From the NCBI GenBank assembly GCA_003116995.1, contig BDSL01000035.1, positions 682,001-746,000 on the forward strand: a stretch of 64,000 nucleotides of DNA, given 5' to 3'. The notes beneath the pieces were generated by a model. It was not told where the DNA came from, searched no databases, and saw nothing but the letters and a program-made list of their open reading frames with translations. Source of the DNA: Yamagishiella unicocca (Eukaryota; Chlorophyta; Chlorophyceae; Chlamydomonadales; Volvocaceae). Within the stretch, counting starts at the first letter, position 1. The number at the start of each line of letters is the position of its first letter. A program made the translations under genes and the position numbers. This document shows positions 43,889 to 53,807 of the stretch, piece after piece.

Positions 43889-46132
43889 TTAACCTGGTCG
43901 AAAGTGTGCATGAGATCTCATATCCCCGACGGGTAATTGCATGTCCACTCTTAGGTTGGCATACGCAGGGCAAACACACAGTACATGCTGCTCATCTTCA
44001 ATAGCGCCACTGGAGCAAATCCGACACAACCTCTGCTCCCTAGGCAACCCCTGAGCCCTGTTGGCCGCTATGGGCCAACAGCACATACGGAAGCACATAA
44101 GACGTCGGTGCCGCTCAAAAGGCATGCAGGCCGACACGTGCGGCAGCCATGTGATGGGCGCACTACGCTCAAAGGGTAGTCCCATCCAATGCTTGTACTT
44201 CGACATATAGATGCCAGGCTGCTTCCCGTCTGAGGGGAAGGAGCACGGCGTTGCATCTAGCCTACCATGACCCCAACCTTCCATCAGCTTCTCACGCAGA
44301 GCCCCAATAAGTATGCTCGCTGGCAGCGGTTTAGACACCAGCCACGAAGCCTTCTCTCGCTCGCTAAGGCCACTGGGCAGGCCGCTCCAAAGATCAACAC
44401 CTAGTGCAGAGCAAAACCGTAGAAAACCGGCGCCCCACCCACTATCGGCCGGCACAAGTAGAGCATCACATAGCTCCTCCAACAAGGCGGCGTGGCAGTG
44501 TGTCCCCGGCTGCTCCACAATGCGGTTGAAAAAGCCTAGGATCAACTTGAAAATGAAGTAATGCACAGGCAGCTGGGATAGCTCCGCAAATAGCAACCGG
44601 TGAGAGGGGCGTGAGGCTCCTGCAGCCTGCCTCATAAACGTAATTTGCAGCCGAACGGCCGGATCCTTGAGGGTGGCTTCAAAAAGGCCATTAGCAAGGT
44701 TATTACTATCCCGGCGGCGGCCGCCCACCGGACCACCGTCCATAGCCTCCACTAAAGCATCAGCGCCCCACACCTCACGCCCGTAGGTAAGGATAGACCT
44801 CACTCGAGCGTGAAAAGTGCGCATTCTGACGTCCGGGGCCCGAATTTTACGCCTGTCCAGCTTAGCTGCTAAGCTAAACATAGCTGCGCGCGCGGAGTCA
44901 AGTAGTGCATGGCGACACGTAGCAAACGGCAAACCGGGGCCGTATACGAGCCCCAGGTACTTCGCCTTATCAACAGCAGGAATGCTCTCACCCTTAAGCC
45001 GCAACCGCTCACACTGGGCAGCCACCCGTGCCGCCTTGATTTCGCTGTGCGCAAACACCATTCGCTCACATTTTTTGACGTTCGCACGCATCCCGAAAGC
45101 ATCACAGAAAAAATCGACGTAACGGAGCAGCTCACCCATACGCGCACACGTCGTGGCCAGAAGGCTAATATCGTCCGCGTATAACAGCAGCGAAACAGGA
45201 ACACCCCCAAGCCGCGGGGCAGCATTCGGGTGTGAGGAATGGTCGCCCTCGTCCTGCGCATCAATGTACTCGCCCAAAGCTTCTATAAAAAGTCCGAAGA
45301 GCTCCGTACTCAGCGGATCGCCCTGCTTGACGCCCTGCTCGGAGGTGAAAGTGTCACCAAGCGCCCCATCGACCTTCACCCGCATCGTGACCTTCTCGTA
45401 CGCTTTCTTTATTGCCTCAAGTAATTGGCCTTGAACACCTCGCTCCTCTAGACGCACCCATAGCGCCTCCCTGGGTACTTTGTCGAAAGCCTTCTCAAAA
45501 TCAATCTGCACAATAATAAGGGGAGATGCACCTGGCCGCTTGTGACGATCAGTAAGCACCCTTTCCACAAACAGGTGATGAACCGTACCGTACTTTGAGC
45601 GAAAACCTGCTTGACCACGGTGGCGCAGCCCTAACTCCTGTCCCGCCTTGATCAGCCGCTGCAACAACACTGCGGCATACAGCTTAGCTAGCGCGCCGCC
45701 AACAGCAATACCCCGATAATTGGCAGGCTCCCGGGGGTCGCCCTTCTTGAACACAGGCGTAACGAGAGTAGTAGTGAATTGCTCAGGGAAGTCCCCCGTG
45801 CAAAAAATGTATTGTAGTAACACCAGCAAGGTGGGAGCCAGACGATTCAGCTCGGCCTGCCCCGGCCTATCACCCTCCTGCCTCAGCCTGCGCGCGTACT
45901 TGTAGCACTCAGCGGGTACAGACTCGCTGCCTGGTGACTTCCCATTGGGCAGCCGCCGGATGGCACGCGAGACCTCTTCCAAAGTGAGCGGCTCGTTCAG
46001 AATGCCGGCCGCTTTCTCACGCCTATGCCTCACCGCACCCAGATCCACCCATGCAGCGTTCGGGTCACGCACGCGGGTATTGATAAACGCAAGAGCGCTA
46101 TTCACTTCCGTGATGCCCTCCCGCCCCCCCAT
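43889..46132 (-). CDS. LINE reverse transcriptase region (ORF2, 3' part)
   Basis: 747-codon frame. RT motifs appear in the usual order: TPVFKKGDPREPANYRGI, QIDFEKAFDKVPREAL, EQGVKQGDPLS and the catalytic LLLYADDISLL, followed by a long thumb/connection region. The C-terminus has CRICSSGAIEDEQHVLCVC, a LINE-type Cys/His knuckle. The frame starts in a G7 run shared with the end of the endonuclease frame, so it is best read as the continuation of ORF2 after a one-base shift rather than as an independent gene. Confidence 0.95.
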   Translation of the reverse strand: MGGREGITEVNSALAFINTRVRDPNAAWVDLGAVRHRREKAAGILNEPLTLEEVSRAIRRLPNGKSPGSESVPAECYKYARRLRQEGDRPGQAELNRLAPTLLVLLQYIFCTGDFPEQFTTTLVTPVFKKGDPREPANYRGIAVGGALAKLYAAVLLQRLIKAGQELGLRHRGQAGFRSKYGTVHHLFVERVLTDRHKRPGASPLIIVQIDFEKAFDKVPREALWVRLEERGVQGQLLEAIKKAYEKVTMRVKVDGALGDTFTSEQGVKQGDPLSTELFGLFIEALGEYIDAQDEGDHSSHPNAAPRLGGVPVSLLLYADDISLLATTCARMGELLRYVDFFCDAFGMRANVKKCERMVFAHSEIKAARVAAQCERLRLKGESIPAVDKAKYLGLVYGPGLPFATCRHALLDSARAAMFSLAAKLDRRKIRAPDVRMRTFHARVRSILTYGREVWGADALVEAMDGGPVGGRRRDSNNLANGLFEATLKDPAVRLQITFMRQAAGASRPSHRLLFAELSQLPVHYFIFKLILGFFNRIVEQPGTHCHAALLEELCDALLVPADSGWGAGFLRFCSALGVDLWSGLPSGLSEREKASWLVSKPLPASILIGALREKLMEGWGHGRLDATPCSFPSDGKQPGIYMSKYKHWMGLPFERSAPITWLPHVSACMPFERHRRLMCFRMCCWPIAANRAQGLPREQRLCRICSSGAIEDEQHVLCVCPAYANLRVDMQLPVGDMRSHAHFRPG

Positions 46133-47609
46133 TTAGCAGGCAGGAAAAGTGCTTCGTCCACACGCTCACATCGCTTATCACACAGGCCCCACGCGCACCA
46201 TCACCCAGCAGTCGCCATAACCGCTTGTGATCATTGCGGCATGTTCGCAAGAAGTCCCTCAGCAGGCTCTCCTCGTGCAGAGCGCGCGCCCTTCGCTTCT
46301 CCCGGTTGTAAATCCCTCGCGCCTCGCAGTCAGCAACCCAATTGGGCCCCTCCTTCCTGCCATTTGTATTGGCCCTATCGGCGAACATGCGATCCCTGGC
46401 GGTCTGGCAGTCGTTGTTCCACCAAGGACACTCGTGCGCCTCCAGGCGGGGCTGGGCACCAAAAACACTCGTGAGAGCTTTGCCCAACACACGGCTCAAC
46501 TGCTCAACCGCTGCAGTACTGTTCATCTCGCCATTTGATAAGCGCTCCGCGACCGATTGCGTGGCCAAGAGTAAGGGCGCGTCGTCGGCGGTAAAGAGCT
46601 CCGCATACTTACGCCAATTAGCCGCATCGAATGCGACTCGGCGTCTAGGCCCATCGACGCCCACCTTGCTCTCAAAACCAGCTACCAATCCCTGCACCAG
46701 CATAGTGACAGGCCGGTGGTCACTAACCCTTACCCCGCTCTCAACCACTACCTCACCTACACGCATCCGAGCAAGCGAATGAAAAAGCCGAGGCGATGCG
46801 ACAAAAAGATCAATCATGCTGCCACCCCCCTCCGGCGTGGGAAAGGTGAGGCGACCATTCAGATCCCCTGGTAAACGCCCGTTGCAGATAATCATCCCCG
46901 AGGATCGGCAGAGATCCCCGAGATGCCGGCCGAAAACATTATCAGTCCCGTCTTCACATTTTCGGTGCTCGGGGATCCCCTCGTAGTCAGCAGGCTGGAT
47001 CGTGGTCATTCCGCGCTCGGCAAGAGCCCCAAGCTGCATCAAATCAGGGAGGTCCGAAACATGAGCCGGGCTAACTCGCGCATTAAGGTCCCCAATAATA
47101 AGTACTTCATCAGAGGCAGCCTTCAGGTCCGCCAGGCCACGCTGGATGCGCCCAAAGGCACACTCCGCCGCGTTTTCCTTGGCGGCCAGTGTGGCTCCTC
47201 CCCCCTCGTACACCCTGGAGTCCTCCGGTGCTAGGTAGCACGCCCCCAGAAGGCAGTCACCCTGATCCAGCTTAATGCGAAGCCAGACAATTTCTGCGCC
47301 AGCCTGTACCCGGTCGCGCCTCAGAAAGGTGACGCCCACAGAGGGCGAGCTGCGCACATACACAGCGACACCCCCGAAACTGCTCCTAAAGGCCGAAGGG
47401 CACCGATCGGCTCGGTGCAACGTGAAGCCAGGCAGTGTTACTTCCGAATCGTCGACGGTATCCGAGAGATGTGATTCACAGATGACAAGTATGTCATGCG
47501 CTCGACATAAAGCTTGCGCCGCACCATCGGCTAACTTACAGCGCCCCTGCTTACGGAGCCCATGGACGTTCCAGAGCAAAATCCTGAGACCCGCACGGCT
47601 CGCTACGTC
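46098..47609 (-). CDS. LINE APE-type endonuclease region (ORF2, 5' part)
   Basis: About 500 codons. Endonuclease/exonuclease/phosphatase motifs are present: LLWNVHGLRKQ (Asn), VICESHLSD (Glu), IIGDLNARV (Asp/Asn), SMIDLFVAS and VSDHRPVTM (Asp/His), all the residues expected for target-site nicking. The last third, up to the frame end, is linker towards the RT and shows no further domain. The frame opens directly after the TAG that ends ORF1 and has no good ATG near its start, so initiation must use a non-ATG codon, readthrough or reinitiation. Confidence 0.93.
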   Translation of the reverse strand, partial: DVASRAGLRILLWNVHGLRKQGRCKLADGAAQALCRAHDILVICESHLSDTVDDSEVTLPGFTLHRADRCPSAFRSSFGGVAVYVRSSPSVGVTFLRRDRVQAGAEIVWLRIKLDQGDCLLGACYLAPEDSRVYEGGGATLAAKENAAECAFGRIQRGLADLKAASDEVLIIGDLNARVSPAHVSDLPDLMQLGALAERGMTTIQPADYEGIPEHRKCEDGTDNVFGRHLGDLCRSSGMIICNGRLPGDLNGRLTFPTPEGGGSMIDLFVASPRLFHSLARMRVGEVVVESGVRVSDHRPVTMLVQGLVAGFESKVGVDGPRRRVAFDAANWRKYAELFTADDAPLLLATQSVAERLSNGEMNSTAAVEQLSRVLGKALTSVFGAQPRLEAHECPWWNNDCQTARDRMFADRANTNGRKEGPNWVADCEARGIYNREKRRARALHEESLLRDFLRTCRNDHKRLWRLLGDGARGACVISDVSVWTKHFSCLLNGGAGGHHGSE

Positions 47610-48381
47610 CTAGCGCTGCGTTATCAGACCGGTGCTGGCACCCGCTCCTGTTACAGCACGCCGCCAAGCTCCCCGCTGCGTGCGCTCGCTGTCCACTTCC
47701 ATGCCACCGCCGCCTCCCTCAACCGCTGCATCTCTGCCGCTCCCGGAGCCCCCAGATCTACGCTGATCCTGGCTGCTCGTGCCCAGGTCCGGCTTCTTGT
47801 GGTCACGAATTCCGAGGCCGTACTTGAGAGCCGTGTTAGGCACATCGTTGTCCCTTCTGCTGGGGTAGGTTCGCGGCGGCGACTTGTTGCCATTGGCGCC
47901 CGGATCACTGCTGTGGCTACCTCCACTATCTTTAGCCCCGCCATGGCCGACGCTGCTGTTGTGGCCACGGCCACCCGCGCGGTCGCTGTCGCCACCTGCA
48001 CGTCCGCCACTCCGACCGGAGCCACCCCCGCCGCTGCTGCGCTGCCTGTACCGGCGGTCACGGCGCTTCCGGTTTTGCACCGCGGTTCTTGTCAGTCGCT
48101 TTCTCCCCGCCGTCGCTGCTGCTGCTGCCATACCCCTGGACGTCGGCCCCTGGGTACGCGCGAGAAAGGGAACCGTCGGGCTGTCGCTCGCGAAGGTACA
48201 GCACGGCTCCCAGCCTCCAGCATGGCACGAAACCCTCCTCTTTAAGGATGTCGAGACGCTTGTTCAAGTTGTTGCGCTCCGCGATCCCATTCTCCGTCAG
48301 GTTGTCCCTGAGGGCAATCCCCGTGACCTTCATGAGGTCGTAGCTTTGGCTCAGAATAGCGTACGTTTTGGGTGGATACAT
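47610..48381 (-). CDS. LINE ORF1 (basic, Gly/Arg-rich), frame-shifted
   Basis: Two overlapping frames appear to form one ORF1. The first (48381-48058) begins MYPPKTYAILSQSYDL and continues RNNLNKRLDILKEEGF. The second (48131-47610) carries the basic region KRRDRRYRQRSS followed by GGGGSGRSGGRAGGDS and ends LITQR at a TAG (47612-47610). A Gly/Arg-rich basic C-terminus would fit RNA binding by an ORF1 protein. Where the two frames were joined is not determined. No PHD, zinc-knuckle or RRM motif was recognised. Confidence 0.6.
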
Positions 48382-48384
48382 GCT

Positions 48385-48418
48385 GATCCACTTGTTTTTC
48401 GTCCACCAGGGCGATGAA
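48385..48418 (+). repeat. Right flanking direct repeat of LINE
   Basis: Partner of 43646-43679. It overlaps sequence just upstream of the first ATG of ORF1 on the minus strand. Confidence 0.85.
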
Positions 48419-48549
48419 TTAATGAATTGCTGAGTGCCTTAAGTTTGCGTCCATGGATTTGTAACCTCGTATCAGGATCGTACAAATTCGGCTGGATGGC
48501 TGGGGGACCTGGAAAAGGTAAAGACAAGGATTGCGTTGCTAGTTACAAT

Positions 48550-48615
48550 GTATATGTATTGTCACTAGCAACAGTAGGTCCAAATACGGCCCAAATACTA
48601 GCAACAGTAGGTCCA
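48550..48615 (+). repeat. Short direct repeat
   Basis: CTAGCAACAGTAGGTCCAAA occurs twice between the LINE and the MATH-BTB gene. Confidence 0.8.
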
Positions 48616-48818
48616 AACCCTAAAAAAGCAAACCCAATTTGTCGGTTCTTTCTACGCGCTAAGGGATTGTTTGCTGGGTCGATAACGGCGCTGAAAGAAT
48701 GGATGACGACTATATTGGTCAGCACCAGGTGGAACACAGTGTGCAAATGTGTGCGACGTTTACAATAGCATATCGGAACGTGTGACACACACTGACACAG
48801 CATTTGCGCGCTCTCGTC

Positions 48819-50209
48819 ATGCAGTGGGAGATTCCAAACTTCTCGACGCTGAGTGCACCGCAAACATCCGAGAGCTTCGAAGTTGGCTTCTACCTGTGGT
48901 GAGTTGGCCCAACCGCAACACCGGTCAGGTCCCTGAACTCCCGTTGGCGCGCGCGGTTCTTCACCAGGGGAGACCCTTGGTTTTTTACCGCAGGCGCCTG
49001 ATGTTCTGCCTTTGGCTTTTTTACTGCAGGCGCCTGCTGCTCTGTCCCAGGCAGCCTCCATCACGCTTGCACACTGGATTATTCCTGAAGTTCCCCGCAG
49101 CGGCTTTCACACCTCCACACTTGATGCCGACCGTAGCGTACACACTCATCATTAAGAACCACAAGGACAGCAGTAAGGATTGCCGCGAAGGTAAGTTGTG
49201 CAGCAATCCTTTGCACGGCTGAGGCTGTCTGGAGGACTGTGCTTGGCGATGTCAAGATGGTCTGGGTTGCGAGCTTGCGACAGCATGCATGTTGGGGCCG
49301 GTTTGCGAGTGTCTGAAGGCCGGTGCGAAAGCGGGGGACATATTCCTATTGAGAGCACGACCTATTTCCGACTAAAAAGCGGATGTACAGCCTCGAGCAG
49401 GGTACCCTGGTGTGCAGGGATTAGAACTTCAACCAGAACCGCGTGTGCGCGCTTACACGCCGCGTCAAAGTCAATAAACGCCAGTCCCTTGGACGCTGAT
49501 TTCGGTTGCAGACTTCACTTATGCTTTTGAAAGCAGCAGCACCGATTGGGGCGGAACCAGCATGTTGCTGCGGTCGGAGATCACAGAGAGCAATGGCTTC
49601 CTGCGCGGGGACGGTGCGCTGGTCTGCCGTATCGAGCTCGAGGTCGTGTGCAAGAGGCGCAAAATTGACCGCAGCGTTGCCACCGACCTACGTGCCTTGC
49701 TGGAGGAGCCGGGAGGCACATCAGACATCACCATCACCGCCGGAGCCCGGTCCTTCGAGCTGCACCGCGCCATTCTGGCCGCGCGCTGCGACTTCTTCAA
49801 GACCATGTTCGCCAGCGGCTTCACCGACGGTTCCTCACGCGAGTTGCCGCTGCCTGATGCCGATCCCGACGCACTGAAGCTGCTCCTGCCCTTCATCTAC
49901 GGTGGCGTCCTCGAACCCTGCCCGCGCGGGCTGCTCATGCCCGCAGCCGAGCTGGCTGACCGGCTGCGCCTAACAGCGGCATGCGACCTGCTTCATGAGC
50001 GAGTGGATGCCTCTTCCACACCCGAAACCGTCGTAGAGGACATGCTGTGGGCCGTACAGCGCGGCAGTGACGCTCTCATGGGCAAGTTGGAGGCGCTGTA
50101 CCTAGCCAACGCGGGCGATATTGCTCCGAAGGACATTCAGCTGATGGCCGAGCGCAACCCTCAGCTGCTGGCGCGGTTGCACATCGCGTTGTCCGCCAAG
50201 GCAAAGTAA
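48819..50209 (+). CDS. MATH-BTB protein, CUL3 adaptor candidate
   Basis: Three exons (48819-48898, 49030-49190, 49512-50209) join in phase to 312 aa. The MATH domain (about 1-130) begins MQWEIPNFSTLS, has SFEVGFYLW, RLHTGLFLKF, YTLIIKNHKDSSKDC and the closing DWGGTSMLLRSEI...NGFLRGDGALVCRIE. The BTB domain (about 141-245) has TSDITITAGARSFELHRAIL, DFFKTMFASGF, LKLLLPFIYGG, then a helical tail (ELADRLRLTAACDLL, VEDMLWAVQRG). MATH-BTB proteins recruit substrates to CUL3 ubiquitin ligases; the substrate is unknown. The ATG at 48819 starts directly at the MATH core, so a further upstream exon cannot be excluded, and TGCAG just before TGG could be an acceptor. A broken paralogue lies at 42990-43200. 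Confidence 0.88.
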
Positions 50210-51771
50210 AGGCACGCAGCACAGCAGTCGAAGCGGGGTCGCCATATCGCCTGCGCGCGTGTATCGTAGCCTAGCGGAGCATTTTGCGTTAAAAGATGTG
50301 CAAGGAAGTAACAAGTCGTCGTTGTGTGTAGGTCTATGCGCGCTGCCGAGCAGGCGGGTGTCGCAATGTAGCAGTGGTTGTTGCAGTAGGCTGTAGATCA
50401 GATGGTACATATGTTGTGTCCCGCGGCGGCGTATGCATACGTACCGGGAACGCTGTCGCGTGTGTGTGTGTGTGTGTGTTGTGTTTTCCACTGCTCATGC
50501 GCCTCTCTAGCAGCTGGATGCGCAAACACCGTGCGGGGGACAGAGCCTGGCAGCAGCAGACGTCCAATTACGTGCGTGGTCACAGTGTTATGAGTAAAGG
50601 TGAACCGTGCGTGGCCACCTGGGTTAGCGTTCTCGCATTAAATGCGTTGTTATGGGTCGCGAGCGCGGCAGCAGGATGGCGAGTTGACGGCCTGTCCCTG
50701 CCCGACACGTGGCGGCAGGATATGGGCAGTGGCGGCAGGGTATGGACAGTGGCGGCAGGGTGTACGCGATGGCTTGGGTATACTAGCGGAGGTGCGGTCT
50801 ACCATTGTTGACGGGATGGGGGTGTGACTGTGCTGATCGCGCGAGGTCCTGAACGCTCGCGGCTGCAGCCGGACACAGTGGGCACAAGTCCATGTCTTCA
50901 CCAGCAAGACGTGCGTGTGAAGGATGGCTGGCGCCCGGGGTACGTGCGCATTGTAGGATTGTGTTGTCCGCTCCCAAGCAGCGGAGGAATTGGTTGCACA
51001 TCTTTGAATCTGCATCATTGGGTCGTTGGCTAGGGTTCGTAGGGGATGTTTCAGTGGCTCCGGACCAGTAAGGGGGGCCATAGGGCGGGATGCTGAACCC
51101 AAACCCTGAACCTGTGTCCCCCAGGGAGGGAGGGATCGTCTAACCAAGATGACTGTCACACGAAAGGTAGTGCTTCGAAATCTGAGGATTAATGTCACAT
51201 GGTAATTTCCGTAATTTCCGAACAATTTCAACACTTCGACAGGGCCAGGCACTAACGCCACCAAGCTTTGGAAGTACCCAGAACGCGCTTCTGAGCAGGG
51301 CATCATAACGGGCTTAAAAGCATGAGTGATGAACGCGCGATTGCTTATCAGCCGCGCATCAGTCCACACAGCACCACCCGAAACGCAGCAGCAGCTACCT
51401 ACCGCCGCCTGCGCCCTAGCCGCCCCGACCCCCTCTCGACCGCCTTTGACAAGGCCTCGTCCGCCGCATCTCAGATGCTGTCACCGGCACCACGCCGCCA
51501 CGTCCAGGCGCGTACAGCAAAAAAAGGACACGTGCAGCATCTAAAACGTTCACAAAGCAACGCTTCAAACAAATATAGACAGATAGGCTGCGTTGTTAAA
51601 AGTATCAACAACCAGCCGCAACACAACCCCACAGGCACCCCAACACCCACCCCGTCCCCACCGCCCGCCCCTCATCGTATTGCAATTCATACGGTACCTG
51701 CATTGTACCTTGCCCACTCTCCCCCTTCCTGCGTGGCCCACTCCCGGCCACTCTCTCCCCGGCTAGACGGG
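50210..51771. other. Convergent intergenic region with simple repeats
   Basis: Contains a (GT)n run at about 50460-50480 and a tandem repeat of GGCGGCAGGRTATGGRCAGT at about 50710-50765. Open frames here, including one of 239 codons on the minus strand, have no recognisable features. Confidence 0.55.
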
Positions 51772-53438
51772 CTAAAGTCCCACGAACACGAAGCCTACCG
51801 CCATTGAAAGTGACAGCAGCGCTACCATCCCCGCTGGCATGAACTTCTTGCTGTTGTTGAAGCGGCTGGCCATTGCAATGCCCAGCAGGGTGCAGATGGC
51901 TGCCGCGGAGGAGGAGGGGACAGGGCGAGGGGGCAGGAGCCAGGGGACAGGGTGAGGGGCAGGGGCGTGCTGGGGACCGTGTTGGGGACCGTGTTGGGGA
52001 CAGTGTTGGGGACCCAGACGCCCTGCTACGCATGAGAGCGCGACTCCCAAGGCGGCCTGGCGCTGGCCGCGGAACACCGAAAGTGAGTGTGGATGCTGTT
52101 GTCACGGGGCTTTCGCAAGGCCAGTGGTTGTACAAAGAGTGGCGGCGAGTTGATGCGTTGAGGTCGGGCGTAGCGGAGGGGGGGGACCAGGCAACCCACA
52201 GCCGCTGTCTTCCCTCGCACGACTGCCGTACCGTACCTCCAACCCCTCACTCGCCCCCACTTACCAAACGCCACCCTCGCGGGGCCCTGCGCCGCTGCCC
52301 CCACCATGGACCGGGCGCACAGCCCCAGGATGAACGCCGCCCCCGCGCCCGCTCCCAGGCTCTGGGCGCTGCCCTTGCGCGCGAAGGCGATCGCGCCGCC
52401 GGCTGCGGCCGGAGGAGAGAGGGGCGCAAAGCGGGGGGAACGCGGCTCAGGAGGCGGGTTACAAGCCGAACGAATGAGACTGAAAAGAACGGCCGATGGG
52501 TCGGTCGATCGTGTGTTCGGTGTTGGTGTTGGAACTAGCGCTCGTTTGCTGCTGTTAAGGCGGCGCACAGCGGTGCGCTGGCCGGAGGATCTTCGGCTGC
52601 TTTGCGGCGGTGTGACCCGTGGGGCGGCTGGCCCACTAAGGCTCCGAGTTGCCCCCTCAAGCTTCCACGGGCGAACACGCGGTGCGTCGCGCCCCGTAGA
52701 ACCGACGCAACCAGAAACCGTCACCGGACGAGCAGTACGGCAGGGGTCTCACCAGCTAGCAGCACCGCGAAGGCGAACGTGACGTTACGCATGGGGTGAG
52801 GCTGCGACTCTCCGCCGCTGCCGCTGGCGCCACCGCCGCCGCCACCGCCGGCACCGCCGGCGCCGCCATTACCGCTGCCGCCACCGGCACCGCCACCGCC
52901 GCCTCCCCTGGATGCGACGTCCTTGATCAGCGCTTGGGTTGTTGCGTCGGTCACACAGTTGCCGCTGGCCACGCCTGCGGAGTTGTTGCGATTTAAATGG
53001 GGGGTGATGGTGTGGTTCTGGCAACCAGCGAGAGCTATCTGGGGAGCAGCTTCAGGGTCGGGCCGTTGGGTGCGTGGGGCTCGTCCGCGCAAGCCGCCGT
53101 GCAGGAGGCGGGTAACCTTGCAGAGCACACTGTATAAGGTAGTGGTGGTAGGGTGGCCTGGCAGAGCAGGGTGGAGGGTATACTTACCGGGTTACCCAGG
53201 ACTCGACAACCTGCTCCCGTGCAGCCGGCGGTTAATCCCGCACCCGACTCCCCCCCACGTCCCTCCTGTGCAGCCAGACGCAAGTCACTGCCTTACGATG
53301 TACATCATATGTCACGTCAGGCAGCCCCGCACCGCCACACGCCGCTTCCGCGCTTACCGGGAACGTCGTCCGCGAAGGCCCGCAGCGGCCCAAAGCTCCG
53401 GCGTACCGAACACACACCGCTGACCCTGCGGGCATCAT
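51772..53438 (-). CDS. TMEM14/FAX-type membrane protein, probably plastid envelope
   Basis: Five exons on the minus strand (53358-53438, 53188-53265, 52753-53038, 52265-52402, 51772-51899) join in phase to 236 aa. The Tmem_14 domain occupies the last 100 residues: NVTFAFAVLLA, GGAIAFARKGSAQSLGAG, AAFILGLCARSMVG, ICTLLGIAMASRFNNS and KKFMPAGMVALLSLSMA, giving about four hydrophobic helices. The N-terminus (MMPAGSAVCVRYAG...GPSRTTFP) is rich in Ser/Ala/Arg without acids, like a transit peptide, and a Gly-only tract precedes the helices. Arabidopsis FAX1 has a poly-Gly tract before the same domain and exports fatty acids from the plastid; the same role is inferred. Acceptor of exon 3 (CCCCAG before ATA) is the least certain. 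It shares a 369-bp divergent promoter with the SelS-like gene. Confidence 0.83.
51966..52013 (+). repeat. 12-bp minisatellite in FAX-like intron
   Basis: Three to four copies of GGGGACCGTGTT inside the last intron. Confidence 0.8.
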
Positions 53439-53807
53439 CCAATAAATGCCACTATTAGTTATGTATAAAGTTACAAAGCCGTTGGGAGACGGTGTCGCGC
53501 ACCTCCTGATGCAACGTGCCGGAATGCAGATCGGCGCTCCCAAGCGTGTCGTGATCATCTTTGCAACTTCAGGAAGAAAATAATTAAAATGGAGAGTGAA
53601 ACAGGGCTGCGATGGCCTGCGATGATTTGCAGTACAGCTTGACGCGCGGACAGCTGTGGTTAATGATTTCCTTAAAAAAATAGCACCCATATATGAAGCG
53701 AATATATCGAAAAGCATGTTGTCACTGCAATAGCATAGCACAGTTTAGAATAACCCAAGCGGAGAAGTTTCGCGGCATTTCGGTCTGTGGTCGCCCAGCC
53801 TAAAGGA
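53439..53807. promoter_or_regulatory. Shared divergent promoter region
   Basis: 369 bp separate the start codons of the FAX-like gene (-) and SelS-like gene (+). It should contain both 5' UTRs and promoters. It is AT-richer than the flanking exons. No TATA box or known site is assigned. Confidence 0.5.

Larger units (their letters stand above)
43646..48418 (-). mobile_element. Nearly complete APE-type non-LTR retrotransposon (LINE)
   Basis: Minus-strand element of about 4.8 kb. In order it encodes a basic ORF1 product, an APE-like endonuclease and a reverse transcriptase with C-terminal zinc knuckle. Imperfect 34-bp direct repeats (43646-43679 and 48385-48418, three mismatches) mark both ends. 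The coding capacity is interrupted only by a shift within ORF1, one TAG and one G-run frameshift, so the insertion is probably fairly young. The clade is not assigned; RandI/Dualen-, L1- or RTE-like groups are all possible from memory. Confidence 0.92.

Noticed and set aside
43889..46132. RT frame as an independent cellular gene
   Set aside because: It is continuous with the endonuclease apart from a one-base shift and has LINE motif order and C-terminal knuckle.
50650..51369. 239-codon minus-strand open frame
   Set aside because: It crosses a tandem repeat, has no recognisable feature and lies between two well-supported gene ends.
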